In this document: positions 1-8,125 of the stretch, one piece after another
Layout of the letters: every line of letters starts with the position of its first letter
Numbering within the stretch: the stretch's first letter is position 1
DNA from: Anaerolineales bacterium
GTDB taxonomy: Bacteria > Chloroflexota > Anaerolineae > 4572-78 > J111
Length of the DNA stretch: 64,000 nucleotides
Assembly: GCA_015075405.1 (NCBI GenBank)
Contig: JABTUK010000005.1
Coordinates: 248,001 to 312,000, forward strand
Reading direction: 5' to 3'
Program-made: the position numbers and the translations under genes
The notes under the pieces: generated by a model
What the model was told of the DNA's origin: nothing
Databases searched by the model: none
The model's input: the letters and a program-made list of their open reading frames with translations, nothing else

Positions 1-66
1 ACCAAAAGAGTAGGCCAGGTTGGTTAAGATCAACAGGCCAAAAACATAAAAGATCAACTTTTTCAT
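1..66 (-). CDS. Partial secreted or membrane protein, N-terminus only
   Basis: Reading leftward from ATG at 66, the frame stays open to the window edge and gives 22 residues that begin MKKLIFYVFGLLILTN, a charged start followed by a hydrophobic stretch as in a signal peptide or first membrane helix. A GGAGG at 76-80 lies nine bases before this ATG. A second ATG at 72 is only three bases from it, so the start at 66 is preferred. The function cannot be told from this fragment. Confidence 0.55.
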   Translation of the reverse strand, partial: MKKLIFYVFGLLILTNLAYSFG

Positions 67-431
67 AATCATATTCCTCCCTATCAGGATCATTTTTTGC
101 TTTTTGTTATCGCCAGGCTCTAGCTGGCCTCAAGCAATTTATTGTTAGATTTGCTTGCAGTCTACCCCCCCTCCGTCTGACAATCGTTACCAAAAACGTT
201 ACAAAAAATAGGTCCGGCAGATAGCCGGGAAGGATGGCCCAAAGCGGTCACTCGTGGTAGAATGTCGGCTACATTTTTTGCTTATATAGGTGTCCAGAAA
301 AATTCTCTCTCAACCATCAAGGTAGCAGGTAGCAAGGTAGCACAAATTTATGACCTGCTACATGCTACTTGCTACCTGTTTTAGTGGCGAAAACTTTTCT
401 GGATCGCTATATTTATCTTTTGGAGAAAACC
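67..431. other. Intergenic region between divergent genes
   Basis: This stretch separates the leftward fragment from the rightward mazG-like gene. The only structure I see is the GTAGCA-word hairpin at 320-378. No convincing promoter hexamer pair was found. The sequence around 150-220 is C-rich then A-rich and otherwise unremarkable. Confidence 0.4.
320..378. repeat. Intergenic hairpin built from GTAGCA words
   Basis: The left arm repeats GGTAGCA three times and the right arm repeats TGCTAC three times, so the segment can fold into a long imperfect stem. It lies just upstream of the mazG-like gene. Similar word-built hairpins recur at 10229, 13756, 18189, 22830 and 25951 with different words. 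Confidence 0.6.
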
Positions 432-1868
432 ATGCCTGCTGGTATTACTATTGTCGGCCTGGGGCCTGGCGACAGCCAGTATTGGACCCGCGCAGCCGAC
501 AGCCTGCTTCAACAAGCCACTGAAATTTATGTTGGCGTCACGTCTCACCCCAGCCTGGCCGCTGTTCCGGCCAAAATCTGCTCCTTGACCGAAGCCTCCC
601 CTGCCGCCGGGGATGGGCCGGAGCAGTTGGCCGCCGAAGTGGTGCGCCTGGGCCGGCGCGAAACAGGCGTTATTTATGCCGTGCCCGGCCACCCGCTTGA
701 AGACGCCGCTCTCCCTCATATTCGCGCATTGGCAGAAGTCCAGCGAGTCCCGCTGACCCTTATTCCCGGTCTCAGCCTGGTCGAGGCGGCGGCAACCGCG
801 GTGAAGTTGGAAACACTGCGCAAACTCCAAATTGTCCACGCGGACGAAGTGGCGCATTTGCATCACCCCCCGCTGGCCCCCGATCAACCGGCGCTGCTGC
901 CTGGGCTGTCCAACCCGGCTCTGGCTGAGCGAGTCAAACAGGTTTTGCTGAATGCCTACGCCGAGAATGTTACAGTTACCTTGGTGCAAGGGTCGGCCCA
1001 GGTTTGGTCTGGATTCCTGGCCCAGTTGGATCAACAGACCCGGTTTGACGAATTTACCCTGCTCTATCTGCCCGCCGATCCGGGCAACAGCAGTTTGCCC
1101 ACCTTTCAGGAAACGATTGCTCATTTGCGCGCCCCTGAAGGCTGTCCCTGGGATCGAGAGCAAACCCATCACAGCCTGCGCCCCTTTCTGCTGGAAGAAA
1201 CCTATGAAGTATTGGAGGCGCTCGATGCGGCCAATCCCACCGCGCTGGCCGAAGAGTTAGGCGATTTGCTGCTCCAGATTTTACTGCACACTCAGCTTGC
1301 CACCGAGGCTGGCGATTTTAAAATGGGCGACGTGATTGGGCACATCCACCGCAAACTGGTGCGGCGTCACCCCCACGTGTTCGGAGATGTTACGGTTAAC
1401 GGGGCGGATGAAGTGACGACGAATTGGGAGGCCATCAAACGGGTTGAACGGGCCACGTCAAACGGCCAAAATGAAACTCCCCCTTCAGTGTTGGATGGCG
1501 TTCCGGCGGCGCTGCCGGCTCTGGCTCAAGCCCTGACCATTTCCAAGCGGGTGGTTCGGGTGGGGTTTGAATGGCCGACAATTGAGGGTGTGTTGGATAA
1601 ATTGATCGAAGAGGCCCGCGAAATTACCGAAGCCACCCATCCGGCTGATCTGGAAGCTGAAATTGGCGATTTGTTGTTCAGCGCCGTTAACCTGGCTCGC
1701 TGGCGCAAGGTTGACCCGGAGAGCGCCTTACGCGCTACTAATGCCCGCTTTACCCGCCGCTTCAAAAGGCTGGAGTTGCTGGCGACGGGTCAAGGCAAAG
1801 CTTTAACTGACATGACAATCGAGGAACTGGACGCTCTGTGGGAAGAAGCGAAAGTGCTTGAAGGGTAA
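432..1868 (+). CDS. mazG: YabN-like fusion: tetrapyrrole-methylase-like domain plus MazG pyrophosphohydrolase
   Basis: Predicted cytoplasmic house-cleaning enzyme that hydrolyses nucleoside triphosphates to monophosphate and pyrophosphate. Residues 1-210 resemble the SAM-dependent tetrapyrrole methylase fold (IVGLGPGD near the start, YAVPGHPLEDA about residue 77). The rest is a double MazG module: LLEETYEVLEALD (about 253) followed by EELGDLLLQ (about 274) gives the EExxE...ExxD Mg-binding pattern, and a second copy ends with EEAREITEA and AEIGDLLFS. This domain order matches Bacillus YabN. ATG 432 is chosen because GGAG lies six bases upstream and the product starts at the family motif; the frame extends to TTG 369, but that part overlaps the GTAGCA hairpin. 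The methylase half may be non-catalytic; that is inferred from the family. Confidence 0.88.
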   Translation: MPAGITIVGLGPGDSQYWTRAADSLLQQATEIYVGVTSHPSLAAVPAKICSLTEASPAAGDGPEQLAAEVVRLGRRETGVIYAVPGHPLEDAALPHIRALAEVQRVPLTLIPGLSLVEAAATAVKLETLRKLQIVHADEVAHLHHPPLAPDQPALLPGLSNPALAERVKQVLLNAYAENVTVTLVQGSAQVWSGFLAQLDQQTRFDEFTLLYLPADPGNSSLPTFQETIAHLRAPEGCPWDREQTHHSLRPFLLEETYEVLEALDAANPTALAEELGDLLLQILLHTQLATEAGDFKMGDVIGHIHRKLVRRHPHVFGDVTVNGADEVTTNWEAIKRVERATSNGQNETPPSVLDGVPAALPALAQALTISKRVVRVGFEWPTIEGVLDKLIEEAREITEATHPADLEAEIGDLLFSAVNLARWRKVDPESALRATNARFTRRFKRLELLATGQGKALTDMTIEELDALWEEAKVLEG

Positions 1869-1931
1869 TCCATTTTGATTTTCAAAACAGGTAATTATCC
1901 GGGAGGATTGGAGGACCGGCAGACTCAGCGA

Positions 1932-2010
1932 ATCCAATTTTCGAGGAGTGAGGCACGCCCCCGTGCCGAACGGGGCCGCACGTGGGCGTGCTGGCCTCTC
2001 AAATTTGGAT
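1932..2010. repeat. Dispersed inverted repeat, copy A (ATCCAATTTT...AAATTTGGAT)
   Basis: The outer arms are ATCCAATTTTCGAGGAG and CCTCTCAAATTTGGAT. The inner arms are GCACGCCCCCGTGC and GCACGTGGGCGTGC. Copies with the same ends lie at 13529-13646, 13651-13737 and 48290-48384. This copy is flanked by ACTCAG and CTGAG and by a further GGAGGATTGGAGG/CCTTCCAATCCTCC pair, so three nested inverted repeats sit here. It directly precedes and overlaps the apparent 5' end of the lipoprotein gene. Confidence 0.75.
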
Positions 2011-2075
2011 ATACTGAGACTGGATTAAGCAGCTTCCAGCCTTCCAATCCTCCAGCCTTCCAAGTTGTTTTTGTT

Positions 2076-2504
2076 TTGACCATCTTGTTTCTATCGTTCA
2101 TCGCTTGCGGACCGGTCAATCCTCAGTTTCTACGCAACAATGAGGTCCGCCGGGCTGTTTATGCCTATGAACAGGCTAAACGCGGGCCGGTCAAAGATTT
2201 GGTGATTCACTTCCGGCGCGATGAACCACGCATCCGGTTTGACGGGCAAAATCAAAACGGCGGCCATACCGTCTGGCTCTATCCGGCCGGCGGCCAGGAA
2301 TATTTTGCCACCCGGCCCCAAACGGCCAGCTATCTTTATATTCAGGAAATTGAGTTCAGCGAAGATCAGAAGATTGCCACCGTCAACGTTTATCGCGGCG
2401 ATGGGTCGGGCTATCGGGGCTGGCAATTGACTGTTATCAGGGGAGATAACGGCCAGTGGACGGTGACAGATGAAGTCGAACCTACGGAGGAGTCAGTCCA
2501 ATAA
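2076..2504 (+). CDS. Small lipoprotein of unknown function
   Basis: The product ends its hydrophobic leader at a lipobox, LSFIAC, so the mature protein would be lipid-anchored outside the membrane. The body of about 130 residues is charged then beta-rich (EYFATRPQTASYLYIQEIEF, VNVYRGDGSGYRGWQLTVIRG, WTVTDEVEP), compatible with a SnoaL/NTF2-like or lipocalin-like fold, but I do not recognise it. The open frame begins at TTG 1875, yet residues before the leader are encoded by the repeat at 1932-2010 and look non-native. TTG 2076 is the only start codon next to the leader; it lacks a clear ribosome-binding site and leaves a short signal peptide. The true start is therefore doubtful and may have been changed by repeat insertion. 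Confidence 0.55.
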   Translation: MTILFLSFIACGPVNPQFLRNNEVRRAVYAYEQAKRGPVKDLVIHFRRDEPRIRFDGQNQNGGHTVWLYPAGGQEYFATRPQTASYLYIQEIEFSEDQKIATVNVYRGDGSGYRGWQLTVIRGDNGQWTVTDEVEPTEESVQ

Positions 2505-2518
2505 AGTCGGCTCTGCGC

Positions 2519-2604
2519 ATGTCATTGCGAGGACGCAGTCCGAAGCAATCCCCGCCTCCGGGGTAGGACGCAACGCGGCTTCGCCTAAAGGCTCGCAGTG
2601 ACAT
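2519..2604. repeat. GTCATTGC-type inverted repeat element, copy 1
   Basis: The ends are ATGTCATTGCGAGG and CTCGCAGTGACAT, an imperfect terminal inverted repeat, with a GC-rich core containing GAAGCAATCCCC. It lies between the lipoprotein gene and the convergent M50 protease gene. A related element lies at 5728-5803. Elements at 19998, 27585 and 34766 share the GTCAT ends but carry TTCGA instead of TGCGA. Confidence 0.7.
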
Positions 2605-2635
2605 GTCCGCCCACCGCTTACACATCGGTAAAAAG

Positions 2636-3403
2636 TCAATCCCGGCTGTTCAAAAAAGGAGATAAACTTTGCTGCGCCGGCTTTACCCGCACCGGCCGCC
2701 CGGCAATGAATACAAAAACAGCCACAAACAAAAGCCCTGGATTTCTATAGTAGAAAGAGCCGAGGACCAGTAACAAGGCAATAGTATAGCCTATTATCAC
2801 GGCAATTCGAGTAGCCACAGCATAAGAAAGAAATAGGGCCAGCACCGCTCGCAAGATGCGCCCGCCGTCCATGGGAAAGGCCGGGATTAAATTGAACACA
2901 AATAGGATGGCATTGGATAATAACAGAAAAATAATCAATCCCAGCAGCGCGCCCTCTTGAAAAAAGGATTGCATGACGGCTTCAAGCACCGTACCGGGCG
3001 AGGCCAAAAAACCGCGTAACAAAGCCTCTTCACTAAACATCAGCGCCGCCGGAACCAGGGCCATGGTAATAGACAGATTCACCACCGGCCCGGCTCCGGC
3101 AATCAACATTTCGTGTTCCGGCTTTTCCGGCAGCGATTGCATTTGAGCCAGACCGCCAATGGGCAACAAAATAATATTTTTCACCCGGATATTGAGCCAC
3201 TGTGCCATGAAGGCATGCCCCAACTCGTGCAGGGTCACACAGACAAACAGCAGCAGCACGGCCACCAAGGCAAAGATAATCCCTTCAAGCTTGCCGTGGC
3301 TCAACGCCCCTTGCAGGATAATCCAGACAATGATAAAGCTAAAGCTCCAGTGGACATTAATATCCACGCCCGCCAGGCGGGCCATGCGCCAGGAGCCTTT
3401 CAC
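2636..3403 (-). CDS. Site-2-protease-type M50 zinc metallopeptidase
   Basis: Predicted intramembrane metalloprotease that cuts substrates within or near the membrane. HELGH at about residues 59-63 supplies the two zinc-binding histidines and the catalytic glutamate, and NLIPAFPMDGG at about 170-180 is the second conserved motif, with the aspartate as third ligand. The N-terminus KGSWRMARLAGVDINVHWSF is typical of SpoIVFB-like rhomboid-unrelated M50 proteins. There are about six hydrophobic segments and no C-terminal CBS domains. GTG 3403 is preferred over TTG 3409 because family members begin at this lysine; neither has a good Shine-Dalgarno sequence. It follows the ABC exporter gene by 27 bases, separated by AATTGTTAATT-type words, so the two may be co-transcribed. 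Confidence 0.85.
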   Translation of the reverse strand: MKGSWRMARLAGVDINVHWSFSFIIVWIILQGALSHGKLEGIIFALVAVLLLFVCVTLHELGHAFMAQWLNIRVKNIILLPIGGLAQMQSLPEKPEHEMLIAGAGPVVNLSITMALVPAALMFSEEALLRGFLASPGTVLEAVMQSFFQEGALLGLIIFLLLSNAILFVFNLIPAFPMDGGRILRAVLALFLSYAVATRIAVIIGYTIALLLVLGSFYYRNPGLLFVAVFVFIAGRPVRVKPAQQSLSPFLNSRD

Positions 3404-3430
3404 GGCCAATTAACAATTGATAATTGACCA

Positions 3431-5251
3431 TTAATGATTGACAATTTCTTCCTCCAAAAACCTGAATTGCAACGCATGCAATTTTTGATACAAGCCATTC
3501 GCTCGGCTCACCAATTCAGCGTGAGTGCCTTGTTCCACAATGCGGCCACCGTCCATAACCAAAATCCAATCGGCATTGATAATGGTACTCAAACGATGGG
3601 CAATCACAAATGTAGTCCGCGATTTCATCAAACGTTCCAGCGCTTCCTGGACCAACTGCTCCGACTCGCTGTCTAGCGACGAAGTGGCCTCATCCAGGAT
3701 GAGAATTCGGGGGTCTTTGAGGATGGCGCGGGCAATCGCAATTCGCTGGCGCTGGCCCCCGCTCAGCTTGATGCCGCGCTCACCCACGCGAGTTTCATAC
3801 CCTTGAGGCATATTGATAATGAACTCGTGAGCGTTGGCGGCGCGAGCAGCGGCTTCAATCTCGGCCTGGGTTGCCTCCAGCTTACCGTAACGAATATTCT
3901 CCCCAATTGTGTCGGAAAACAAGGCGGTCTCCTGCGGCACCACGCCGATTTGCTGGCGCAAGCTCAACAGCGTGACCTGTCTCAAATCGTGGTTATCAAT
4001 GGTGATACAACCAGAGGTCACATCGTAAAAACGGGGAATGAGATTGACCAGCGTCGTTTTACCGGCGCCGCTCGGCCCGACCAGCGCCACCACCTGACCC
4101 GGTTGGACCTCCATTGACACCTGACGCAAAACAGGCAAGCGCGAGTCATACTCAAAACTGACTCCTTCAAACTTTACTCGGCCAATAATTGTCGGCAACG
4201 GGTAGGCATGGGGGGCGTCGGCAATTTCGGGCTGCAAATCGAGCAGTTTAAAAATGTACTCGGTGGCGCCCAGAGCTGCTTGAAACTGGCTGTACAACCC
4301 CGAAAAAGCGGCAATCGGCCCCGCCACCAACATGGTATAAATCAAAAAAGCAATCAGTCCACCCGGCGACAGGTAGCCCTGAAGCACCTCGTAGCCGCCA
4401 AACCAGAGGGTAATGGTGAGGGACATAAAAGCCATAAAACCAATAATGGGCGCCAAAACGGCTGAGATTTTGACCCGCCGCATCGCCGCCACAAAAGTCT
4501 CTTCGATTTTGGCCGTAAACCGAGTGATCTCATAAGCCTCGCGGGCAAAAGATTTGACAACTCGAATATTGCCAACGGTCTCGTCCACCACCGCCGAAGC
4601 CTCGGCCAGCCGGTCCTGCATGTCGGCCGCAGCCCGCCGGATTTTTCGCCCCAGATAAACCATCGTTAAAGTAACAATAGGTATCCCGCCCAAAATCACG
4701 CTGGTCAGCCGCCAATCGAGCCAAAACAGAAAAATTACCCCGCCGATGAGGGTCAAGCCCTGTTGTAATAGCGTTACCAGATTATCTGTTACCGCCGCTT
4801 GCAAAGTGGTAACATCATTGGTGACGCGCGAGACCAATTCGCCGGTGCGCCGATCGGCGTAAAAGCGGAGCGACAACGACATCAGGTGGCGATAAAGCTG
4901 CTGGCGCAGATCGGCTACCACGCGCTCACCGACCAGAGCAGTATTGAAGCGATTGACAAAGCTAAAAAAGGCCTGCGCCAGAAAAACCAGGGTCAGCAAA
5001 GCGGTTGAGCGATTGAGCAAAGCCAGATTTTGCTCCACAAACACCACATCAACAATGTTTCGCACCACCAGCGGCATGACCAATCCCAACAGCGTGCCGG
5101 CAATCAGGGCCATCCCTGCCAGCATCATCCGGCCCCGGTAAGGGCTAACATACCGCAGCAAACGACGATATCCCCCCAATTGGGCGCGGGTGATGGGCCG
5201 GCGACTCTCCTCTTTTTCAGCTAGAATATCAGAACGGCGCAGTCTAAACAT
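3431..5251 (-). CDS. ABC exporter, fused membrane and ATPase domains (MsbA/BmrA type)
   Basis: A half-transporter expected to act as a homodimer or heterodimer exporting lipids, drugs or peptides. The first 310 residues hold six membrane helices with the coupling-region signature of the ABC transporter transmembrane type-1 family (RRTGELVSRVTNDV). The ATPase half has Walker A GPSGAGKTT at about 389, signature LSGGQRQR at about 492, Walker B ILILDEATSSLD and H-loop IAHRLST. The frame extends to TTG 5341, but residues before MFRLRRSD are encoded by a CATCTTGCG/CGCAAGATG hairpin at 5297-5330 and look non-native, so ATG 5251 is chosen. The substrate cannot be told. The gene stops 27 bases before the M50 protease gene. 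Confidence 0.9.
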   Translation of the reverse strand: MFRLRRSDILAEKEESRRPITRAQLGGYRRLLRYVSPYRGRMMLAGMALIAGTLLGLVMPLVVRNIVDVVFVEQNLALLNRSTALLTLVFLAQAFFSFVNRFNTALVGERVVADLRQQLYRHLMSLSLRFYADRRTGELVSRVTNDVTTLQAAVTDNLVTLLQQGLTLIGGVIFLFWLDWRLTSVILGGIPIVTLTMVYLGRKIRRAAADMQDRLAEASAVVDETVGNIRVVKSFAREAYEITRFTAKIEETFVAAMRRVKISAVLAPIIGFMAFMSLTITLWFGGYEVLQGYLSPGGLIAFLIYTMLVAGPIAAFSGLYSQFQAALGATEYIFKLLDLQPEIADAPHAYPLPTIIGRVKFEGVSFEYDSRLPVLRQVSMEVQPGQVVALVGPSGAGKTTLVNLIPRFYDVTSGCITIDNHDLRQVTLLSLRQQIGVVPQETALFSDTIGENIRYGKLEATQAEIEAAARAANAHEFIINMPQGYETRVGERGIKLSGGQRQRIAIARAILKDPRILILDEATSSLDSESEQLVQEALERLMKSRTTFVIAHRLSTIINADWILVMDGGRIVEQGTHAELVSRANGLYQKLHALQFRFLEEEIVNH

Positions 5252-5476
5252 GAGCTTGAAGGACTCCCGATAAGGCTGTTCAAAAAAAACGCGCGCATCT
5301 TGCGCCACACAAACGGAACACGCAAGATGTAAATCACCCAATTCTTGGAACTACCTGAGATTTTCGGAGCATTACAGGTCAGTGTATCATTTTACCTCAG
5401 ACTGGGCAAACGCCCTGATTTGCGGAGTCGTAAAGGAAAAATTTACGACAAATTTACTGACTCAAACCGGCATGCG

Positions 5477-5485
5477 TGTTATATT
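5477..5485 (+). promoter_or_regulatory. Extended -10 promoter for the small RNA
   Basis: TG at 5477-5478, one base, then TATATT at 5480-5485 forms an extended -10 element. No good -35 hexamer is present, which extended -10 promoters tolerate. Transcription would start near 5492, just ahead of the first long-range stem of the structured region. Confidence 0.5.
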
Positions 5486-5491
5486 GGTAGC

Positions 5492-5699
5492 AATTAAGCC
5501 TGTTGCGTCGAAACCCTCCCATTTACGGCTGCACCCACAGCCAAAAGCCTCTTCTAAAAATTATCGGCCTGACTGACGCTGGAAAAATCTTCCCCAAGAT
5601 TTATTTTTGCCGATGCGACAGGATTTCTCAGGGAAAGCGACCCCACCCGACCCTGAGAGGAAAAGACACTCACTCCCTCCCAAGTGAGTGTCTTTTTTT
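5492..5699 (+). ncRNA. Putative structured small RNA of about 208 nt
   Basis: The segment has its own extended -10 promoter and strong terminator but no plausible reading frame with a ribosome-binding site. GTTGCGTCG at 5502-5510 pairs fully, counting G-U, with CGATGCGAC at 5611-5619 and closes a domain. Inside it are GGCTG/CAGCC (5527-5531 and 5538-5542) and AAATCTT/AAGATTT with a CCCC loop (5585-5602). Downstream come TCTCAGGG/CCCTGAGA (5626-5633 and 5651-5658) and the terminator stem. The length and closing-stem layout are compatible with a 6S-like RNA, but I could not match a known family and make no functional claim. It lies between two genes read in opposite directions away from it. Confidence 0.55.
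5661..5699 (+). terminator. Strong intrinsic terminator of the small RNA
   Basis: AAAAGACACTCACT at 5661-5674 pairs with AGTGAGTGTCTTTT at 5683-5696, a 14-bp stem around a short loop, followed by a run of seven T. This is among the clearest terminators in the window and defines the 3' end of the small RNA. Confidence 0.85.
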
Positions 5700-5727
5700 G
5701 CCTCATAAAAATGTAACTGTTCAGTTT

Positions 5728-5803
5728 ATGTCATTGCAAGGCTGTAAGGCCGAAGCAATCCCCCATCACAACTTGGGGATTGCTTCGCTTCGCTTGCAAT
5801 GAC
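5728..5803. repeat. GTCATTGC-type inverted repeat element, copy 2
   Basis: The ends are ATGTCATTGCAAGG and CTTGCAATGAC. The core carries GAAGCAATCCCC and its complement GGGGATTGCTTC, so almost the whole 76 bases fold on themselves. The shared GAAGCAATCCCC word links it to the element at 2519-2604. Confidence 0.75.
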
Positions 5804-5864
5804 GGTTGAAAAGTTCCCCAAAAACCGTTTTATGGCTTACTGAATAAGCAAGAATATAGGCAAT

Positions 5865-5893
5865 TTGTCAAGCCTTCTCAATAAGAGTATAAT
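5865..5893 (+). promoter_or_regulatory. Sigma-70-type promoter for the 5953-7997 operon
   Basis: TTGTCA at 5865-5870, a 17-base spacer, and a consensus TATAAT at 5888-5893. Transcription would start near 5900, about 50 bases before the first gene of the two-gene operon. Confidence 0.75.
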
Positions 5894-5952
5894 TTGGTAT
5901 TGCCGTTTGGCAGAAATCATAATCTCCAAAATTTTTAGAGGAATGCCTCATC

Positions 5953-7554
5953 TTGGTTCAGCGCAAAACTCAGACCCCGGCCTATTGGCAAGGCCAGTTT
6001 ACAATTAACAGCAAAGATTTAGAATTTATATACAACCAAATTTTAGAAAACAACCGCGTCTTTACCCTTGACGAAATTGCTTTGGCTCTGGTAAAACGCC
6101 AATACCAGGCCGAAGAATTAGCGGCCCGGAGTGAATTTCAACAGGGCAAACTGTATCAACCCAAAGAAAGCTATGCCGTCGGCGAGCAGGTGGTTTTTCC
6201 TCATTTAGATTTTGCGGTTGGTACCGTTAAAACAACTCGCCAGGGCCATCATCCCGTTCACGGCACGTTTACGGTTATCGCGGTAAGCTTTCCTAATGGC
6301 AGCGATACCCGTGAGTTTGCGACTAATTTTGATCATCCCCACCCGCTTAATTTAGATACCAACCAGAGTCTGGCGAGTTTGCAAGGGTTAATGCCCCCCG
6401 AAGAAATTTACCAGACCTATCTTGAATTTATCCGCCCCAAAGTTGAAGCTGCCCTCAAAAATAGCAACGACTTTGTGAAGTTTCACGGTCAGTATTTTTT
6501 ACGTGATCTGCTGCCGGACTTTCACGAAGGGTTATTTAATATTGCTGATGCTGCTATTGATATTAACAATGGCCCCTTAAGTGTTGATGCGCTCATTGAA
6601 CAAATGGGCCTGGCCGAAGGCAAAGATATTACCGACACGCTTCGTTTCTCGGTGAGCTACCGGCTGGCCAATGATGAGCGTTTTGATGATGTCGGTCCAA
6701 CCGGACAAGTATTATGGTATTTGGAGCGGATTGAACCTCCGGAAGCGCATCATGCCCCCCGCCGTTTACAATTGAATAATGGTAATCAATCTTACGATAT
6801 TGACTTGTTTGACGAAGATTTGCTGGCGTTATTGACCGAAATTGACGATGAAGCAACGCCCGTTGAGCATCTTTCGGCTGTTGATCCCAACCCGCAAAGT
6901 GTGACGATTGTACTTAATTACCCGCATCGGCGGGTGGGGACGCTGCCCCTGACCCCCAAAACGGAAAGCCTGTTTCCCAGCAGCCATTACAACCCGGTCC
7001 TTTTTGAATTTGTTGATGGTCGTACTGGTGACACCTTTCCAGGTTGGACGGCCCTGAACGATAAATATGTTTTTGGTTTGGATGAGTGGTACAACAAAAA
7101 TAAACTGCCGGTAGGGGCTTATATCAATATCAAACGTACCGATAATCCGATGCGGATTATTGTGGACTACCAAGCGATGCGCTCCCAACGTGATTGGGTC
7201 CGGACCGCTAATGTTAGCGGCAACAAGCTGGTTTTCCAGATGAGCAAAGAAGCCATTAATTGCAAGTATGATGAACTTATAATTATTGGCGAATCAAACC
7301 AGGCTCAGATAGATGCATTTTGGCTAAACGCCTCAGAAAAAAAGCTGTCAATTTACGATATTCTCTGCCAGATATTTCCAGAGTTGTCCAAGCTCAACCC
7401 ACAGAGTACCGTCCACGCCAAAACGCTTTACAGTGCAGTCAACGTTGTCCGGCGGGCAGCGCCGGGTACAATTTTCCAGGAGCTGGTGAGCCACCGCTGC
7501 TTTATTCCCATGAAGAATGGCTACTGGATTTACGATCCCAATCTCCGAGACTAG
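5953..7554 (+). CDS. Large protein of unknown function with possible winged-helix segments
   Basis: I do not recognise this 533-residue protein. It is soluble, without signal peptide or membrane helices. Residues 15-55 (SKDLEFIYNQILENNRVFTLDEIALALVKR) and about 190-265 (PLSVDALIEQMG...SVSYRLANDERFDDVG...LWYLERI) look like winged-helix modules of the HARE-HTH kind, and a related pattern may close the protein (GTIFQELVSHRCFIPMKNGYWIYDP). Residues 70-115 (YAVGEQVVFPHLDFAVGTVKTTRQG) look like a small beta-barrel. The start is TTG 5953, with AGAGGA about eleven bases upstream; an ATG at 5943 is out of frame. The gene has a strong promoter and precedes a small gene by 20 bases, so the two probably form one operon. 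A nucleic-acid-associated role is only a guess. Confidence 0.75.
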   Translation: MVQRKTQTPAYWQGQFTINSKDLEFIYNQILENNRVFTLDEIALALVKRQYQAEELAARSEFQQGKLYQPKESYAVGEQVVFPHLDFAVGTVKTTRQGHHPVHGTFTVIAVSFPNGSDTREFATNFDHPHPLNLDTNQSLASLQGLMPPEEIYQTYLEFIRPKVEAALKNSNDFVKFHGQYFLRDLLPDFHEGLFNIADAAIDINNGPLSVDALIEQMGLAEGKDITDTLRFSVSYRLANDERFDDVGPTGQVLWYLERIEPPEAHHAPRRLQLNNGNQSYDIDLFDEDLLALLTEIDDEATPVEHLSAVDPNPQSVTIVLNYPHRRVGTLPLTPKTESLFPSSHYNPVLFEFVDGRTGDTFPGWTALNDKYVFGLDEWYNKNKLPVGAYINIKRTDNPMRIIVDYQAMRSQRDWVRTANVSGNKLVFQMSKEAINCKYDELIIIGESNQAQIDAFWLNASEKKLSIYDILCQIFPELSKLNPQSTVHAKTLYSAVNVVRRAAPGTIFQELVSHRCFIPMKNGYWIYDPNLRD

Positions 7555-7574
7555 CAGGAAAACTTCCTTGAGCT

Positions 7575-7997
7575 ATGGCCAAATATATAAAACCTACCCT
7601 TGAGACAAAATTTCATATAGATTTTGACTGGTGGCGTAAACAACGCCAAAGTTTGGGCGCGTATTTACAGGGGCACCTCTGTCCCGAGGCCAAAAATCTT
7701 CACCCAACCGACAATCAAACCTTTGATTGGGTCAATCCAGAAACGGGTGAGGTTTTTCAAATAGATATGCTCTGGCATATTATTCAAACCCATTGCGGTC
7801 AACAACCCAATTTTATTGACGACAGTCTACCCTTGACTCGAGCCATCTTCCGCCTTTTTATCGCCAACGACAATACTCCTTTAACGTCGTTAGAGATTTA
7901 TGAAATGTTACACAAAAAAACGCCAGACCTCATCCTGCGTACCATTGGGGGGCATCAGGTTTATGATGGTATCCGACCCGTCAATACATCAGTTTAA
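7575..7997 (+). CDS. Small protein of unknown function, partner of the preceding gene
   Basis: A 140-residue soluble protein rich in aromatic residues (FDWWRKQRQSLGAYLQGHLCP, FDWVNPETGEVFQIDMLWHIIQTHC). The C-terminal half (PLTRAIFRLFIANDNTPLTSLEIYEMLHKKTPDLILRTIGG) reads like a helix-turn-helix of the kind found in DNA- or RNA-associated proteins, but no family is recognised. It begins 20 bases after the 533-residue protein and is followed by a terminator, so the two genes share one transcript and probably one job. Confidence 0.72.
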   Translation: MAKYIKPTLETKFHIDFDWWRKQRQSLGAYLQGHLCPEAKNLHPTDNQTFDWVNPETGEVFQIDMLWHIIQTHCGQQPNFIDDSLPLTRAIFRLFIANDNTPLTSLEIYEMLHKKTPDLILRTIGGHQVYDGIRPVNTSV

Positions 7998-8038
7998 GTG
8001 CTAACGTTATCAACCATGCGATATACCTCAGAACAATG

Positions 8039-8066
8039 CCGCCCCTTTGGGCGGTTTTCTTTTTTC
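8039..8066 (+). terminator. Intrinsic terminator after the unknown two-gene operon
   Basis: CCGCCC, loop CTTT, GGGCGG, then TTTTCTTTTTT. It lies 42 bases after the stop of the 140-residue gene and 60 bases before the LysM/M23 gene. Confidence 0.85.
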
Positions 8067-8125
8067 TACTAGCGCATTTTGCCGTTATGGTTAAAATATA
8101 AGTAATCTTACTTGGGCGACATAAT

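Noticed and set aside
381..1172. A 263-codon - strand frame opposite the mazG-like gene
   Set aside because: No recognisable motif or ribosome-binding site; explained by codon bias of the real gene.
5503..5802. A 99-codon frame across the small-RNA region
   Set aside because: No start context, passes through a terminator and into a repeat element.
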